Origin: Cobetia sp. cqz5-12
Lineage (GTDB): Bacteria > Pseudomonadota > Gammaproteobacteria > Pseudomonadales > Halomonadaceae
Length of the DNA: 64,000 bases
Assembly (NCBI RefSeq): GCF_016495405.1
Contig: NZ_CP044522.1
Span: 3,333,638-3,397,637, forward strand
Reading direction: 5' to 3'
Made by a program: the position numbers and the translations under genes. A model generated the notes under the pieces. The model did not search any database and had not been told where the DNA came from. It saw only the letters and a program-made list of their open reading frames with translations. Of this stretch, positions 27,901 through 34,498 are shown piece by piece (within the stretch, counting starts at the first letter, position 1; every line of letters begins with the position of its first letter).

Positions 27901-30160
27901 TGGTATCCAGCGTCAGTGCCACGCTCTGTTCGGCACGGTTGCCCCAGGCATCCATGGCAATCAGCGTGACCGACAGGTCTCCATCGGCGAAACCTGACAG
28001 ATCCAGCGTGAAGCTGCCTTCCGACGTCGGCACCACCTCCTGGACCGTGACGCCCTCATCGAAGGTCACGCCGACGAAGGTGATGTCGGCATCAAGCCCG
28101 GTGACGCTGAAGCCGGCTTCGCCGACGGTCGCGCCATTGAGCAGGGGCTCCACCGCGGAAAAGGCCAGCACAGAGGCATCGTCATCCGCCACGACGTCCC
28201 CTACCGGCCCCGTGCCCGCGGTGGTGACTTCCAGGCGATCGACATTGGGGCCATTGTTGCGCCCTTGCGGAATCGCCAGGGTAATGGCGTTGTCGCCGGC
28301 TTCCAGTCGCGTCGTCAGGGTCTGGTACTCCCAGACATCGAAGCCTTCAGGGTCGACGTTGGTGGCGTTGGGGTCCGTCGCGACAAAGGCAAGCGCGGTG
28401 GGCTCGCCTGCGTTGATCGACAGATCCAGCGGACGCGCACCATTGCTGGCGTAGCGGAAGTTGAGGTCGTAGTCACCCGCCTCGGTCACATTGACGGTGA
28501 AGGTCAGGCTGTCACCCGGCGCACTGCCGAAATCCACGTAACCGGTGCCGGAAAAGTCCGGGCGCAGTCCGACAAAGCCACCGGCCTCGGGGTTCGCGGC
28601 GTCACGCACCAAGGTGGCGGCCCCGTTGTCGGCGCCCAATGCGGCGTCCTCGGCTTGCACCACCACTGGCGCAATCACCGGATCGACAGGATCTACCTCG
28701 TCAGCTTCCAGTAGCGCCACCTCGATCTTGTCGATATTCGGGCCATTGGTCGCGCCGCCCAGACGCAGGGTATTGCTGCCGGCGGCAAGCGTGATTTCCA
28801 GCGTCTCGGTGCTCCAGCCCTCCCACGCGGAAGGCCCGCCATTGCCTGGCTGGTTGCCCGCGGGCACATCATCGACATCATCGGGGTAGTAGTCCGGCGC
28901 CTCTACCGCTGCGAACTGGAAGGTGCCGACCTGACTTGGCGTGTCGTCATCGACCAGAAAGAGACCAATGGGGCGCGGGGAGCTGGACGCATAGGTCACG
29001 GTAACGCTGTACGTGCCGGCGGTAGCCACTTCAAGGGTAAATTCTCCGTAGGCCTCGGCATTGCCAGATGCCCAGTCGAGATAGCTGGCCCCTTCGGCCC
29101 CGACCCGGAAGGTTTCCCCGCCATCGGTGAAGCTGGCGATGTTGTCGACCGTCACCACGCGATTGGTGCCAGCATCTGCGACGTCAGACGTCGGGCCGAT
29201 ATCGAGATCCTCGCCCTGGATGACGTAGACGTCCGGGTCTGGCGCACGCACTTCCAGATAATCGACGTTAGGGCCACTGGCACCGTTGGAGGTAAACGAC
29301 ACCGTGTTCTCGCCTGCCTGCAGCTGAACGCGAATGGTACGCTCACCAAACTCACTGAAATCAGTGGCGTCGCCGGTCAGGGTCGTGCTCGGCAGGTCAA
29401 ACATTCGATCCTGAAGCTCACCGTTGACGTCCAGGCGCAGAGGACGGTTGCGATCAGACCCGTCGCCATTCTGGCTAAGCGCATACCCCAGCGCGAGTTC
29501 ATACTCGCCGGCCTCGGCAACGCTGAAGCTGAAGGTCAGCGTCTCGCCGGTCGCGGCGGCGAAGTCCACATAGGCACTGCCTGAGGCATTCTCGGTATTG
29601 AGGGGGCTCTGCGCTCCCGACACCACCTCGATACCGGTGCCACTCAGGGAGGCAAGATTGCCATCACCATCCGAGTCCGTGAGGTCTTCCGCCTCGATGC
29701 GCAGGGTAGCAAAGCTTTCCGGCGCGATGAGCGCCGCCGTTGCCAGAGGCGCGGGCTCGGCCAGAAGCGCAGGCTCGGCGCCTGCGGCAGGTTCGTCATC
29801 ACTGGCCAGCAGCGCCTGGGCAAGCGGGTCTTCCTGAGCGATGGGCTCGCCGATGACATCCTCGCTCTGGAGGGCCAGGGCCTCACCGGGGTCAGCCGGA
29901 GGCGCATCTTCCGGGTCAGCTTGTGGCGTGCCGCCCAGCTCACTCGCCTCCTCGACGACGACATCGGGGGCTTCGATCTCGAAGCCGAACTGCTCACCAG
30001 ACCCGGGCAGTACCTCGCCCGCGTCATCCAATGCTTCGATCATCATCTTGAGCTTGCCGGACATGGGGGCAGGCAGATGATCAAAGACAAAGGGACGCTC
30101 GAAACGCTCAAATACCGACAATCGATTCTGGGCATCTTCCAGGGTCATTCGCACTGCCAT
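15986..30160 (-). CDS. Giant multidomain carbohydrate-binding protein, probable type I secretion substrate
   Basis: 4,724 residues from the ATG at 30160, chosen because ggggag lies 8 nt upstream and the preceding 47 in-frame codons look untranslated. No Sec signal. Approximate order: N-terminal region (1-150; FERFERPFVFDHLPAPMSG then an acidic Ala-rich linker); three CBM6/35-like beta-sandwiches (150-650) each ending GPN[IV]D; Ig-like and cadherin-like modules (650-1590); CBM-like modules with Ig-like spacers (1590-2165); malectin-like (2170-2375); Ig-like (2400-2520); glucose/sorbosone dehydrogenase-type beta-propeller (2530-3015); VDP repeat linker; CBM-like modules (3035-3475); two copies of an anchor-plus-YDYNDN module (3480-4150); an Asp-rich calcium-type motif (4150-4175); three agarase-type CBM6 modules (4190-4670); acidic tail ending GSLL. 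Divergent from an ABC/HlyD pair. Likely an extracellular matrix or adhesion protein; sugar specificity unknown. Confidence 0.85.
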   Translation of the reverse strand: MAVRMTLEDAQNRLSVFERFERPFVFDHLPAPMSGKLKMMIEALDDAGEVLPGSGEQFGFEIEAPDVVVEEASELGGTPQADPEDAPPADPGEALALQSEDVIGEPIAQEDPLAQALLASDDEPAAGAEPALLAEPAPLATAALIAPESFATLRIEAEDLTDSDGDGNLASLSGTGIEVVSGAQSPLNTENASGSAYVDFAAATGETLTFSFSVAEAGEYELALGYALSQNGDGSDRNRPLRLDVNGELQDRMFDLPSTTLTGDATDFSEFGERTIRVQLQAGENTVSFTSNGASGPNVDYLEVRAPDPDVYVIQGEDLDIGPTSDVADAGTNRVVTVDNIASFTDGGETFRVGAEGASYLDWASGNAEAYGEFTLEVATAGTYSVTVTYASSSPRPIGLFLVDDDTPSQVGTFQFAAVEAPDYYPDDVDDVPAGNQPGNGGPSAWEGWSTETLEITLAAGSNTLRLGGATNGPNIDKIEVALLEADEVDPVDPVIAPVVVQAEDAALGADNGAATLVRDAANPEAGGFVGLRPDFSGTGYVDFGSAPGDSLTFTVNVTEAGDYDLNFRYASNGARPLDLSINAGEPTALAFVATDPNATNVDPEGFDVWEYQTLTTRLEAGDNAITLAIPQGRNNGPNVDRLEVTTAGTGPVGDVVADDDASVLAFSAVEPLLNGATVGEAGFSVTGLDADITFVGVTFDEGVTVQEVVPTSEGSFTLDLSGFADGDLSVTLIAMDAWGNRAEQSVALTLDTTADEGGDLALAGPEEAIESADSASVVFSVVGIDAGSTLEISFDGGVTRQSVVSDGDTLTVDLSAQAPGDITVTLIVTDAAGNEASATDTVTLAAAGAESLAISFDDATLSAYNATQDNPSVGTGAVVEDDGGTLTLTDNVWKRAALPSDYTITDATLLTVDVAISGSPVPEIVAIGFDADSNPFNGGNSVYQLGGTQTQGGFVDLRGQGVDNGDGTLRFIIDLSAHEGTTLESLVFVNDDDAGAKGSTSFSAVSLSEADTGDTNSAPRVVGGGIADLSLDEGANLEVDLPFVDDDGDDLTYSFLVTDGDGQPVSAPGLSVSDNVLSGSLDGLAPGSYTVTVTADDGTTSTDTDFALTLENVNDAPMAETVALEPYFGEVGEDFLQIPLSDFAALFSDADGDSLILTAEDLPAGLEVVDGIIQGTPSQGGTFDVIVRATDPGGLSATQTLSFIIEGIQVGDSITIEAEDFTDLDASNLIVTGSASASNEQLIRLTSNAPATIGTDLAAGGVEPGWYIARLYVFDETDGEGTLTLTIGDTVLEARNTTTDSLSADVVLNDDFGTFVGSGARGNAGQSGNRKEIVFETPFEVTAGDLASLELMGADGELMRIDSLVFERIDEPVNGAPTLEGLEESLSVDENGTAVASLILDDPDGDDLTVTLSGADAALFRYDEVSQGIAFITPPDAELAADSDEDGVYELTVTVSDGEDSVSQDTLITVADLNESIAITQTEFAVDENLTEIGAIPLVDEDGVALGLDAPVFAITGGVDAPLFSIDPSTGVLSFTSPRDFELAVDDDEDGVYEVEVSVTDGELSTTEQLSVTVNDVDEAPFSALSLQAEDGVVESFDTDANATDTQVRDPDNPEPNQPTGLRPGFSGTGYLDFGDTPGDNVSWQIDVAQAGQYDISVRYASNTDRPLDLVINGGDPLALAMISTDPDGAGSEEGFDHWLFETVTVTLAAGSNSIALAIPAGANTGPNIDRIEVTAAGSGPIPEDVSADEDGNLAIVAADGTLEASQLAAAVFNVSGIDDDVTSVAISFDGGATRNEVTPDVDGNITLDLSGLLDDQSGDLVVSLFVIDATGNEASASEVVSFEDDDVAVAPITLQAEDADIVDVGGSAIGEETRVVDADNPDDFGNHRPDAVGDAYLDFGSNPGDQITFNVNALEAGSYTATVRFANGGNAARPLDLTVNGTDQGQLGFANATGTDAWDQWQTLEVEVMLAEGANTFTLTMPAGATGGPNIDQVVFDFNESDVGSPAFNFAIEGEALTIVDVDGDTQVRDADNPETNTAAGADGLWDDFTGSGYLDMGADAGDAAEFQVSVDEAGTYTLEVRYTNAGSNGADRPMDILVDGQSQGSLAFASTGTDAAGWENWTTTTLEVELAAGDNTIRLANLGNAGPNIDSLTVSRDGVEPDRPVEPGERFSVKINFQPEGTAVPDGYIADNGKAFGTQSVTVDGQTYQYGWVTEASIYDAEPGTEPLDISALTSVAVNDRTDDIAGLDPRQGTYAHFDQPSANYVRAGWEIELENGYYEVTISIGDTSGPYDSHNVLNAEGELFNDPFTPFRPEDFLADGNPSDDTEGFRSDLVTRIVQVSDGRLTLDSLGLDSENTEIQYLEIQALPDLTPEDDRIAAEDYAFFTDARAIAGVGENELEVDLDPEDGGIPTGVDPTSDIFVGISVVDGRGGALLESLGDGSIRLFETLSGEEVTFNANTTGGFDSLTISPSQTLKPFTSYTLVIDGFQDRGPNDDTDAPTREFQKYTNTFVTGEEPEVVARDVAFNDVVELNGASDDAYGFTSLEMSSDGAFMYVATISGELLRYDVDPVDGSLSNRQELALPDDYFDQPGEDQQRGIIGLVVDPTDPDVLWITDNYPIPLSGRDNGVPDFSGRVTKITLDDGPDFSGTAEAYITGLPRSNGDHVTNSLEFRANPDYDAETNPDVPSHLLYLIQGSNSAMGEPDSAWGNRPERLLNAAILEIDPTRDVSNGPFDVSTEPLPDDGLNQRFDDSDGHPKDDPIPMGDGEFLVFDDRGVATVQDESGNVLESYYDPYASDAVLTIFATGARNAYDLVWHSNGFLYVPTNGSAAGGNVPDDPSTPEDERYTSVEKQDDYLFRVEEGGYYGHPNPLRDEYILNGGNPTSGTDPNQVDKYPTGTDPEGTYDIAGVYSLGENRSPNGAVEYTSDVFGGNLQGNVLFTEYSGGDDVRSITLDANGNVIGDDVLRDPEGNVISYVDPLDIIENPATGQLYLLTLNRGNGQSQIIRLDPAPGGVVDPVDPVDPVDPVDPGDDLVSLLAIQAEDRTPEDGTAVTIATGAEIQIRDIDNPETNQPDLPNGLRPGAFGVDGNTVDDDGVPGGYADFGSTNDDFITFSFALDPEQAGDSVLRLRYANGGNADRPLEVFVNNVSVGVYDFSPPEGLSGDAAWAEWLTEDVAATLVSGQNTVRLQATADTGPNIDQLEILQEAPDTTPGFDEYEAEGAALDGAVVVLASEEDRNASGDGFVDFDGSGDQTITWTIDVAETGSYDIAFRYALAATKADRPLGLSINGVDLGQVNFEGQSNGDESDWFFQNALVALQQGSNTITLTAPGAVGPNIDLLRVPDAPSDTFVPVYADVSDGSRIELESGDSARTLNELTADFYFSVDSSGLYRLDLAANAGADDGQGLALTLNGQALDTLAYPGEGDAGEEGTYVELEAGVEYNLRAVSAADGADDLDYLDVTPVVGNDNADIAVQSGDAAYYSDRLHFSYLENNSASNADRDFKESATVTISNTGTELLEILEADIEGPFVLQDPAAFDGLTLAAGESLEVTVLFDSASYEAPTTDAGDGVFEGRIRLVTNDQDSPVAEIHMAGFWQARDEGGWEPNVNEVWEVFGLGNRIDGLPTAGGGQNSVLNDFDLYRPINDDEVLSRYWTLADGVTEAKITQLAAYHGNGGATLGIHNPGNKGQDVIFSNHAGDNNQTILPVLGNGEFATATFGLDDIPAEWAGSGVFGIEVANLSTDPSLNPSGGGTPPADAEGIERGYTVRMFRALDAEGNVIPDTYVGIMDYTGINYDYNDNMFLIEGVTPVAGGDLTVINNDVLPSNDRLVMSRIENPVNNQVVHDEATITLRNDGFEDLTIDDVVVSDTTLFELTQPFSTLTLAPGESADVTVRFIADDPNDGSLYEASLIITSSDSDESEKVIQLAGLAQNQSESGQEPTVQEIVNAFGYSTNVVQDQMNQGGLVEANGDEILSPYFQRADGDEPIRITQIAAYHGQGDIARLFVHDVDSRELEEVIVHDEQDGQTLFPRALDSGDQQAVVSLDRDDPFGFYAEISDRQGYISWSDPDANLYEDTIDAIGNPGSNLNWDESDGHLIRVYVAKNADGNVIPDTYIVIQDYAGVNYDYNDNIFLVENVTTYDPTGAEDADGNGRVDLYDDDDNDGVPNFLDTPDPVGQSAFNDDQTAWAVGADGLSLEARLFDNGGQGVAYNDTTPAHQGDGFRSDEAVDISNGTLAIGYVADGEWLEYTLNVETAGSYALNFSASAVSDGKSITAAFEQDGSFYTDAQAVAVPDTDAFTNFTDVGPLTFELEEGEQVLRLTFNGGQLDLASLDLSLVAPVDDGQQAFTDDGQPWQVGSEFSLEAVNYDEGGQDVAYNDSSEVQQGSNVRGEGVDLANGGTAIGWIQDGEWVEYTLDVEQAGTYDIAFLAARGSTGGAQRTVTATFAKEGDTPYASVTPVEVEPTGGWTNYVETDTAQVTLEAGEQVLRLTFNGGAMDLQGFTLSRDGQQAFNVGGVPWQVDADEGLILQAVDFDEGEQGEAYNELSSAQLGSGYRDTPVDTVGEGEAIGWVEDGEWLEYTIDVEEAGSHTLSFVTSAPDNGRSITASVEKDGEFYDEDSGTLPNSGAWGVYVDGPSLTLDLEEGVQVLRITFNGGSQDLASFQITRDPDIAPASAPSNTALMSLVDEGDIAPVSNDEEVPMSDDVTLQGVQDDAPGSLL
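21061..21105 (-). repeat. Val-Asp-Pro coding repeat linker
   Basis: Nine-base repeats (gtcgatccc-type on the minus strand) encode a run of VDP units joining the beta-propeller to the next carbohydrate-binding module of the giant protein. It acts as a rigid linker and is liable to copy-number change without frameshift. Confidence 0.75.
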
Positions 30161-31021
30161 GATCGAATCTCCCCACGTCGAGGGAAACGGCGTGACATTG
30201 ATATCGTGACTCTGGAAAGCGTTTTCTTCCAGACGGTCGCCGTTGCGGAGACGTCCTTTGCTGAGATCATGACGGCTGGATACGAATGACATGGAATACA
30301 TTTTCCTTACCCCCTGAATATTATTATCGTGGCGAATCCGCTACGCCATCTTGAAACCTCATGACATGACTTCCCCACACCGGAGCTGAACTCCCGTGTT
30401 GTCTAAACTCCAACGCTATCCCGATGCTTGCGAAAATGACCGGCAAATCCCCTTCAACCCGTCAAAAACGAGTCTAGACGTGGCCTATGGCAAGACAAGA
30501 GGTTTTTGACACCTCACTTGGAATGGCAATATGCAAAGATCCAGAGAAATAAAACAAGACCAATAAAAACAACATCATAGCAATCTAAAATAATAAAAAA
30601 TGATTTCTTTGAGCCCTTGTCATGCGCCAGATTAGGAGAAAAACAATACCGAGCACCAAAAGATTTGATCCATCAAAAAGCTAGAGGTCACATACTTTTA
30701 TAAAGGTGCGAATCAGGTGGATTTATAGGTTAAGAGATGAGCAAAATGAACAGCAAAAACCAACAATATAAAACCCTGGAAATTTTTTCATGATCATCGA
30801 AATATTCACTTGCCAGTCACCTCTTCAGACGTAATATTTCAATAGGATATCTAAAAAATAAAACACAAAAATCTAATAAACAGATAGTCAATATGACTTG
30901 CTGGGCAATGCGGTTCATTCCATCGCTAGACAGCTCATCATGAAAAGATCCAGGCGCAGAGCAGCCGTCGACAACGGTGAACTGGATAAAAAGAACAACA
31001 ATGACGCTAGGGAACGAGATC
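30161..31021. other. AT-rich divergent control region of the secretion locus
   Basis: About 860 bp between the giant gene (-) and the ABC transporter gene (+). From about 30480 to 30990 the GC content falls sharply and A-tracts are frequent. A 9-bp inverted repeat (30461-30469 and 30502-30510, gtcaaaaac and complement) lies at the edge of this block. No gene is supported; a 70-codon frame at 30817-31029 is discussed among the rejected items. It should hold both divergent promoters. Confidence 0.6.
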
Positions 31022-32803
31022 ATGGCCACCCCTCAGGAAGGCAATGACCTGCAAAAGGTCCTGGACCATTGCCGGCGAAGCTTCGTCTACGTCGGTCTCT
31101 TCAGTCTTTTCATCAACCTGCTGATGCTGGTGCCTCCGCTCTACATGCTGCAGGTCTATGATCGCGTCATCACGACACGCAGCCAGGAAACGCTGCTGAT
31201 GCTGACTCTGGTGGTCGTGTTCCTGTTCATGGTGATGGGCGCGCTGGAGCTGGTGCGTTCCAGAATCCTTGTGCGGGTCGGCAATCGTCTGGATGTACTG
31301 CTCAGCCCTCGGCTCTATGGCGCCATGTTCAAGCGCTCGTTGACCACCCCGGGCAAGCCATCCGCGCAACCGCTGAATGACCTCACTACCCTGCGCCAAT
31401 TCCTGTCCGGCAATGGCCTGTTCGCGTTTTTCGATGCCCCCTGGGTGCCGGTATATATCGCCGTACTGGCACTGTTTCACCCGTGGTTTGGCCTGTTTGC
31501 CCTGGGCGCGGGTCTCGTGCTGGCCATCATCGCCTTGATCAATGAGAAGACGACCAGACAGCTGCTGGCCGATGCCAACGGACAGCACGTCCTGTCCCAG
31601 GATCTTGCCAACAGCAATCTGCGCAACGCCGAAGTGCTGCACGCCATGGGCATGCTGCCCGGCATTCAGGGGCGCTGGGCGGCACGCCATCGGGAATATC
31701 TGGCATTGCAGTCCAAAGCCAGCGACCGCGCAGGTCTCTTGACCAACACCTCCAAGATCCTGCGCCTGATGTTCCAGTCGTTGATTCTCGGGCTGGGCGC
31801 CTATCTGGTGCTGGCCGGTGACCTGACACCGGGCATGATGATTGCCGGCTCGATTCTGATGGGACGTGCGCTGGCGCCGATCGATCAGATGATCAATGGC
31901 TGGAAAGGCTTCAGCGGTGCCAGAACCGCACGCGCCCGTCTGGAGGAGTTGCTTGAGGCCGTGCCAGCCGAGGCGCCTACCATGCCGCTACCGATCCCCA
32001 AGGGCCGATTGAAGCTCGAGGCGGTCAACGCCGCCCCGCCAGGCGAGCGCCTGCCGACCCTCAAGGACATCAACCTGACACTCGCCAAGGGCGAGCACAT
32101 TGCCGTGGTGGGCCCCAGCGCTTCAGGCAAGTCGTCTCTCGCGCGAGTGGTGCTGGGACTGTGGCCGGTGCAGCTGGGTTGCGTGCGACTCGATGGCGCG
32201 GACATCTCCCAGTGGAAGAGAACCGCGCTTGGGCCTCACCTCGGCTATCTGCCCCAGGACATCGAGTTGTTCGATGGCTCCATTGCCGAGAACATCGCTC
32301 GCTTCCAGGAAGTCGATGCGCAACTCGTGGTGCAAGCCGCACAGAGCGCCGGGGTGCACGAGATGATCCTGCGACTCCCCCAGGGCTATGACACCTGGCT
32401 GTCGCATGGCGGCGCCGCCCTCTCCGCGGGTCAGCGCCAACGAATCGGCCTGGCCCGAGCCCTCTACGGCAAACCGGTGCTGGTGGTACTCGATGAACCT
32501 GACGCCAATCTGGATGCCAGCGGTGAACAGGCACTGGCCGAATGCCTGATGCGTCTGCGTCGCGAAGGCACCACGGCATTGATCATCACTCACCGCCAGC
32601 GCCTGCTGCAGCAGGTCGATCGCATTCTCGTACTCAATGACGGCCAGGTGGTGTCACTGTCCGCGCCGACGCGTGAGCCCTCCGTTGCGCGTGCCGTGGC
32701 AGGCAACGGGCATCAGGCCCGATCGACAGGCGTCCAGCGCGTCACCAAGCTCAAGCCCAGTGCCAGAGGCCGCCATGAAGGCGGCGAGGAGAGCGCCTCA
32801 TGA
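31022..32803 (+). CDS. Type I secretion ABC transporter (permease-ATPase), PrtD type
   Basis: Inner-membrane ABC exporter of 593 residues that would energise one-step secretion through a TolC-like channel. The start is set at MATPQEGNDL (31022) with agggaacg upstream. An in-frame start 15 codons earlier is possible. Membrane domain about 20-310 (PLYMLQVYDRVITTRSQETLLML is the family hallmark, cited in part as YMLQVYDRV). ATPase domain about 330-560: Walker A GPSASGKSS near 363-371, Q-loop in GYLPQDIELFDG, signature LSAGQRQR near 470, Walker B VLVVLDEPD near 485. There is no N-terminal C39 peptidase or C39-like domain, so it belongs to the PrtD/AprD subgroup. It overlaps the adaptor gene by 4 nt. 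Substrate is presumably the divergent giant protein. Confidence 0.9.
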   Translation: MATPQEGNDLQKVLDHCRRSFVYVGLFSLFINLLMLVPPLYMLQVYDRVITTRSQETLLMLTLVVVFLFMVMGALELVRSRILVRVGNRLDVLLSPRLYGAMFKRSLTTPGKPSAQPLNDLTTLRQFLSGNGLFAFFDAPWVPVYIAVLALFHPWFGLFALGAGLVLAIIALINEKTTRQLLADANGQHVLSQDLANSNLRNAEVLHAMGMLPGIQGRWAARHREYLALQSKASDRAGLLTNTSKILRLMFQSLILGLGAYLVLAGDLTPGMMIAGSILMGRALAPIDQMINGWKGFSGARTARARLEELLEAVPAEAPTMPLPIPKGRLKLEAVNAAPPGERLPTLKDINLTLAKGEHIAVVGPSASGKSSLARVVLGLWPVQLGCVRLDGADISQWKRTALGPHLGYLPQDIELFDGSIAENIARFQEVDAQLVVQAAQSAGVHEMILRLPQGYDTWLSHGGAALSAGQRQRIGLARALYGKPVLVVLDEPDANLDASGEQALAECLMRLRREGTTALIITHRQRLLQQVDRILVLNDGQVVSLSAPTREPSVARAVAGNGHQARSTGVQRVTKLKPSARGRHEGGEESAS

Positions 32804-34128
32804 CCCACTCCACATCCGGCAATACCAGTGCCGAGAGTGACGTGCCGCTGCGCGATCATGGCTATCGACGCCTCGGTCTGGCCGTGCTGCTGGTCGCGGT
32901 GGGCGGATTCGGCAGCTGGTCGGTAATGGCGAACCTGGCCATTTCCGTCGTCGCACCGGGCTCCGTATCGGTGGAAAGCTTCACCAAGACGGTTCAGCAC
33001 CTCGAGGGCGGTATCGTCGAATCGATCGAGGTCGAGGATGGCGATCATGTCGAGGCCGGTGATGTGCTGATCGTTTTCGACGATACCCAGGCACGCTCGC
33101 AGCAGAAGATCGTCGAAGCCGAATATCTGATCTCCAGAGCCAGTGAGATTCGTCTGCTGGCGGAATACAGCAATGCCGACAGCCTGGACTTCCCCGATTC
33201 GCTGGTCAGTTCGACCAATCCGCGGGTGCAGGAAGTCCTCGAAGTCCAGCAGCGTCTGTTCGAGGTCCGCCGCCAATCCTTGAACGGTGCCATGGCGGCG
33301 CTGGATGAGCAGATCGTGCAGATGAACGAGCAGATTTCAGGCCTCGAGAATACCCAGGCCATCACGCGACGACGCATCAACTCACTCAATGATGACGTTG
33401 CCAACCATCGCAAGCTGTTTCGCAACGGGTTGATCAACAATCAGCGTCTGCGGGAAATGGAGCGCGAGAGCCTCGAATACCAGAGCGACAACGCGGGCCA
33501 GTTTGCCGAGGTCGCGCGCCTGCGCTCGCAGATCAGCGAGAACGAGCTGCAGAAACAGATTCGCCTGCAGGAATTCCAGCAGCAGATCGGCGAGTCCCTG
33601 CGTCAGGTGCAGGCCGAAGTCACCGATGCGGAAGAGCGGCTGGTCGCGCTCAATGACAATCTGAGGCGCACCAAGGTCATCGCCCCGGTTGCCGGCACCG
33701 TGGTCGGGCTCAAGGTGCATACGCTGGGGGCGGTGATACGCAGCGGCGACCCCCTGCTCGATATCGTGCCCGCCGGCGATGGTTTCATCGTCGAGGCAAG
33801 GGTCCCGGACCACGACATCGACCACCTCTACCTTGGTCAGCCGGCGGAAATCCGCTTCAGCGCGTTCAACCAGCGCCTGTCCAACATCATCGATGGTGAG
33901 GTGACCCACCTGAGCGCCAACAGCTTCGAGGATGAAGCGACCCGAGCGCGCTACTACAAGGCACGGATTCGTGTCACCGAAGCCGGCAAAGGCGACATGA
34001 CGGACAGCATGCGTCTGCTTTCCGGCATGCCGGCGGAAGTGATGATCCGTACTGGCGAGCGCAGCTTTGCCAGCTATATCGGCAAACCCATGGCGGACAT
34101 GCTGGCGCGCGCGATGAGAGCGGAATAG
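32800..34128 (+). CDS. HlyD-family type I secretion periplasmic adaptor
   Basis: Membrane-fusion protein of 442 residues that links the ABC exporter to an outer-membrane channel. One N-terminal transmembrane helix (about 26-47, GLAVLLVAVGGFGSW) is followed by the split biotinyl-lipoyl domain (HLEGGIVESIEVEDGDHVEAGDVL near 66-90; cited in part as GGIVESIEVEDG). A long alpha-helical hairpin (about 105-295) follows, then the beta-barrel with the family segment VIAPVAGTVVGLKVHT and a C-terminal PAEVMIRTGERS. The ATG overlaps the stop of the ABC gene (ATGA), so the two are co-translated. No TolC gene is present; a genomic TolC elsewhere must complete the system. Confidence 0.92.
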   Translation: MTHSTSGNTSAESDVPLRDHGYRRLGLAVLLVAVGGFGSWSVMANLAISVVAPGSVSVESFTKTVQHLEGGIVESIEVEDGDHVEAGDVLIVFDDTQARSQQKIVEAEYLISRASEIRLLAEYSNADSLDFPDSLVSSTNPRVQEVLEVQQRLFEVRRQSLNGAMAALDEQIVQMNEQISGLENTQAITRRRINSLNDDVANHRKLFRNGLINNQRLREMERESLEYQSDNAGQFAEVARLRSQISENELQKQIRLQEFQQQIGESLRQVQAEVTDAEERLVALNDNLRRTKVIAPVAGTVVGLKVHTLGAVIRSGDPLLDIVPAGDGFIVEARVPDHDIDHLYLGQPAEIRFSAFNQRLSNIIDGEVTHLSANSFEDEATRARYYKARIRVTEAGKGDMTDSMRLLSGMPAEVMIRTGERSFASYIGKPMADMLARAMRAE

Positions 34129-34208
34129 ATGAGAGCGGATTAAAGGAAGACAAGCGGCTCAGACGCCGCTGAATGAGAGGCAAGCGACAGACCATCCCTC
34201 AGAAACGC

Positions 34209-34240
34209 GAAAAGCCCGCATCGTGAGATGCGGGCTTTTC
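34209..34240. terminator. Bidirectional terminator between hlyD-like gene and tRNA-Ser
   Basis: Perfect 14-bp arms 34209-34222 and 34227-34240 with a 4-nt loop and four T at the end on either strand. It serves the adaptor gene (+) and tRNA-Ser (-). Confidence 0.88.
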
Positions 34241-34246
34241 TGAATC

Positions 34247-34334
34247 TGGTGGAGGAGGAGGGATTCGAACCCTCGAAGCCTTTCGACTTACACACTTTCC
34301 AGGCGTGCTCCTTCGACCACTCGGACACCCCTCC
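34247..34334 (-). tRNA. tRNA-Ser (GGA)
   Basis: 88 nt with a long variable arm typical of serine tRNAs. The acceptor stem GGAGGGG pairs with CUCCUCC, a T-loop ggttcgaatcc is present, and the anticodon loop ctGGAaa reads UCC codons. The CCA end is encoded (34247-34249). Confidence 0.95.
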
Positions 34335-34392
34335 AGATCAGTGCTCTCATCGGTCACCCGACTGCGTCGTGTTTCCCTTGAGAACGCGGCGT

Positions 34393-34421
34393 ATATTATC
34401 GATAACCTTCGAGTGGCGCAA
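34393..34421 (-). promoter_or_regulatory. Promoter of tRNA-Ser
   Basis: Reading the minus strand: -35 TTGCGC (34416-34421), 17-bp spacer, -10 TAATAT (34393-34398), then a GC-rich discriminator (acgccgcg) as expected for a stringently controlled stable-RNA promoter. Confidence 0.75.
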
Positions 34422-34498
34422 GCCTTTTTTCCAAAAACTTTCAGATAGATAGCGTCAGCGCTCTCAACCTGCGCACTGGGCCGAGGCCGCACTCGTCG

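Noticed and set aside
30817..31029. 70-codon minus-strand frame with hydrophobic segments in the AT-rich control region
   Set aside because: It overlaps the start of the exporter gene, lacks a ribosome binding site, and AT-rich DNA easily gives hydrophobic translations.
34247..34334. tRNA-Ser as integration site for the secretion locus as an island
   Set aside because: No second copy of the tRNA 3' end was seen near the other border (15.4-16.0 kb) and there is no integrase; the GC content of the large genes is like the rest of the chromosome.
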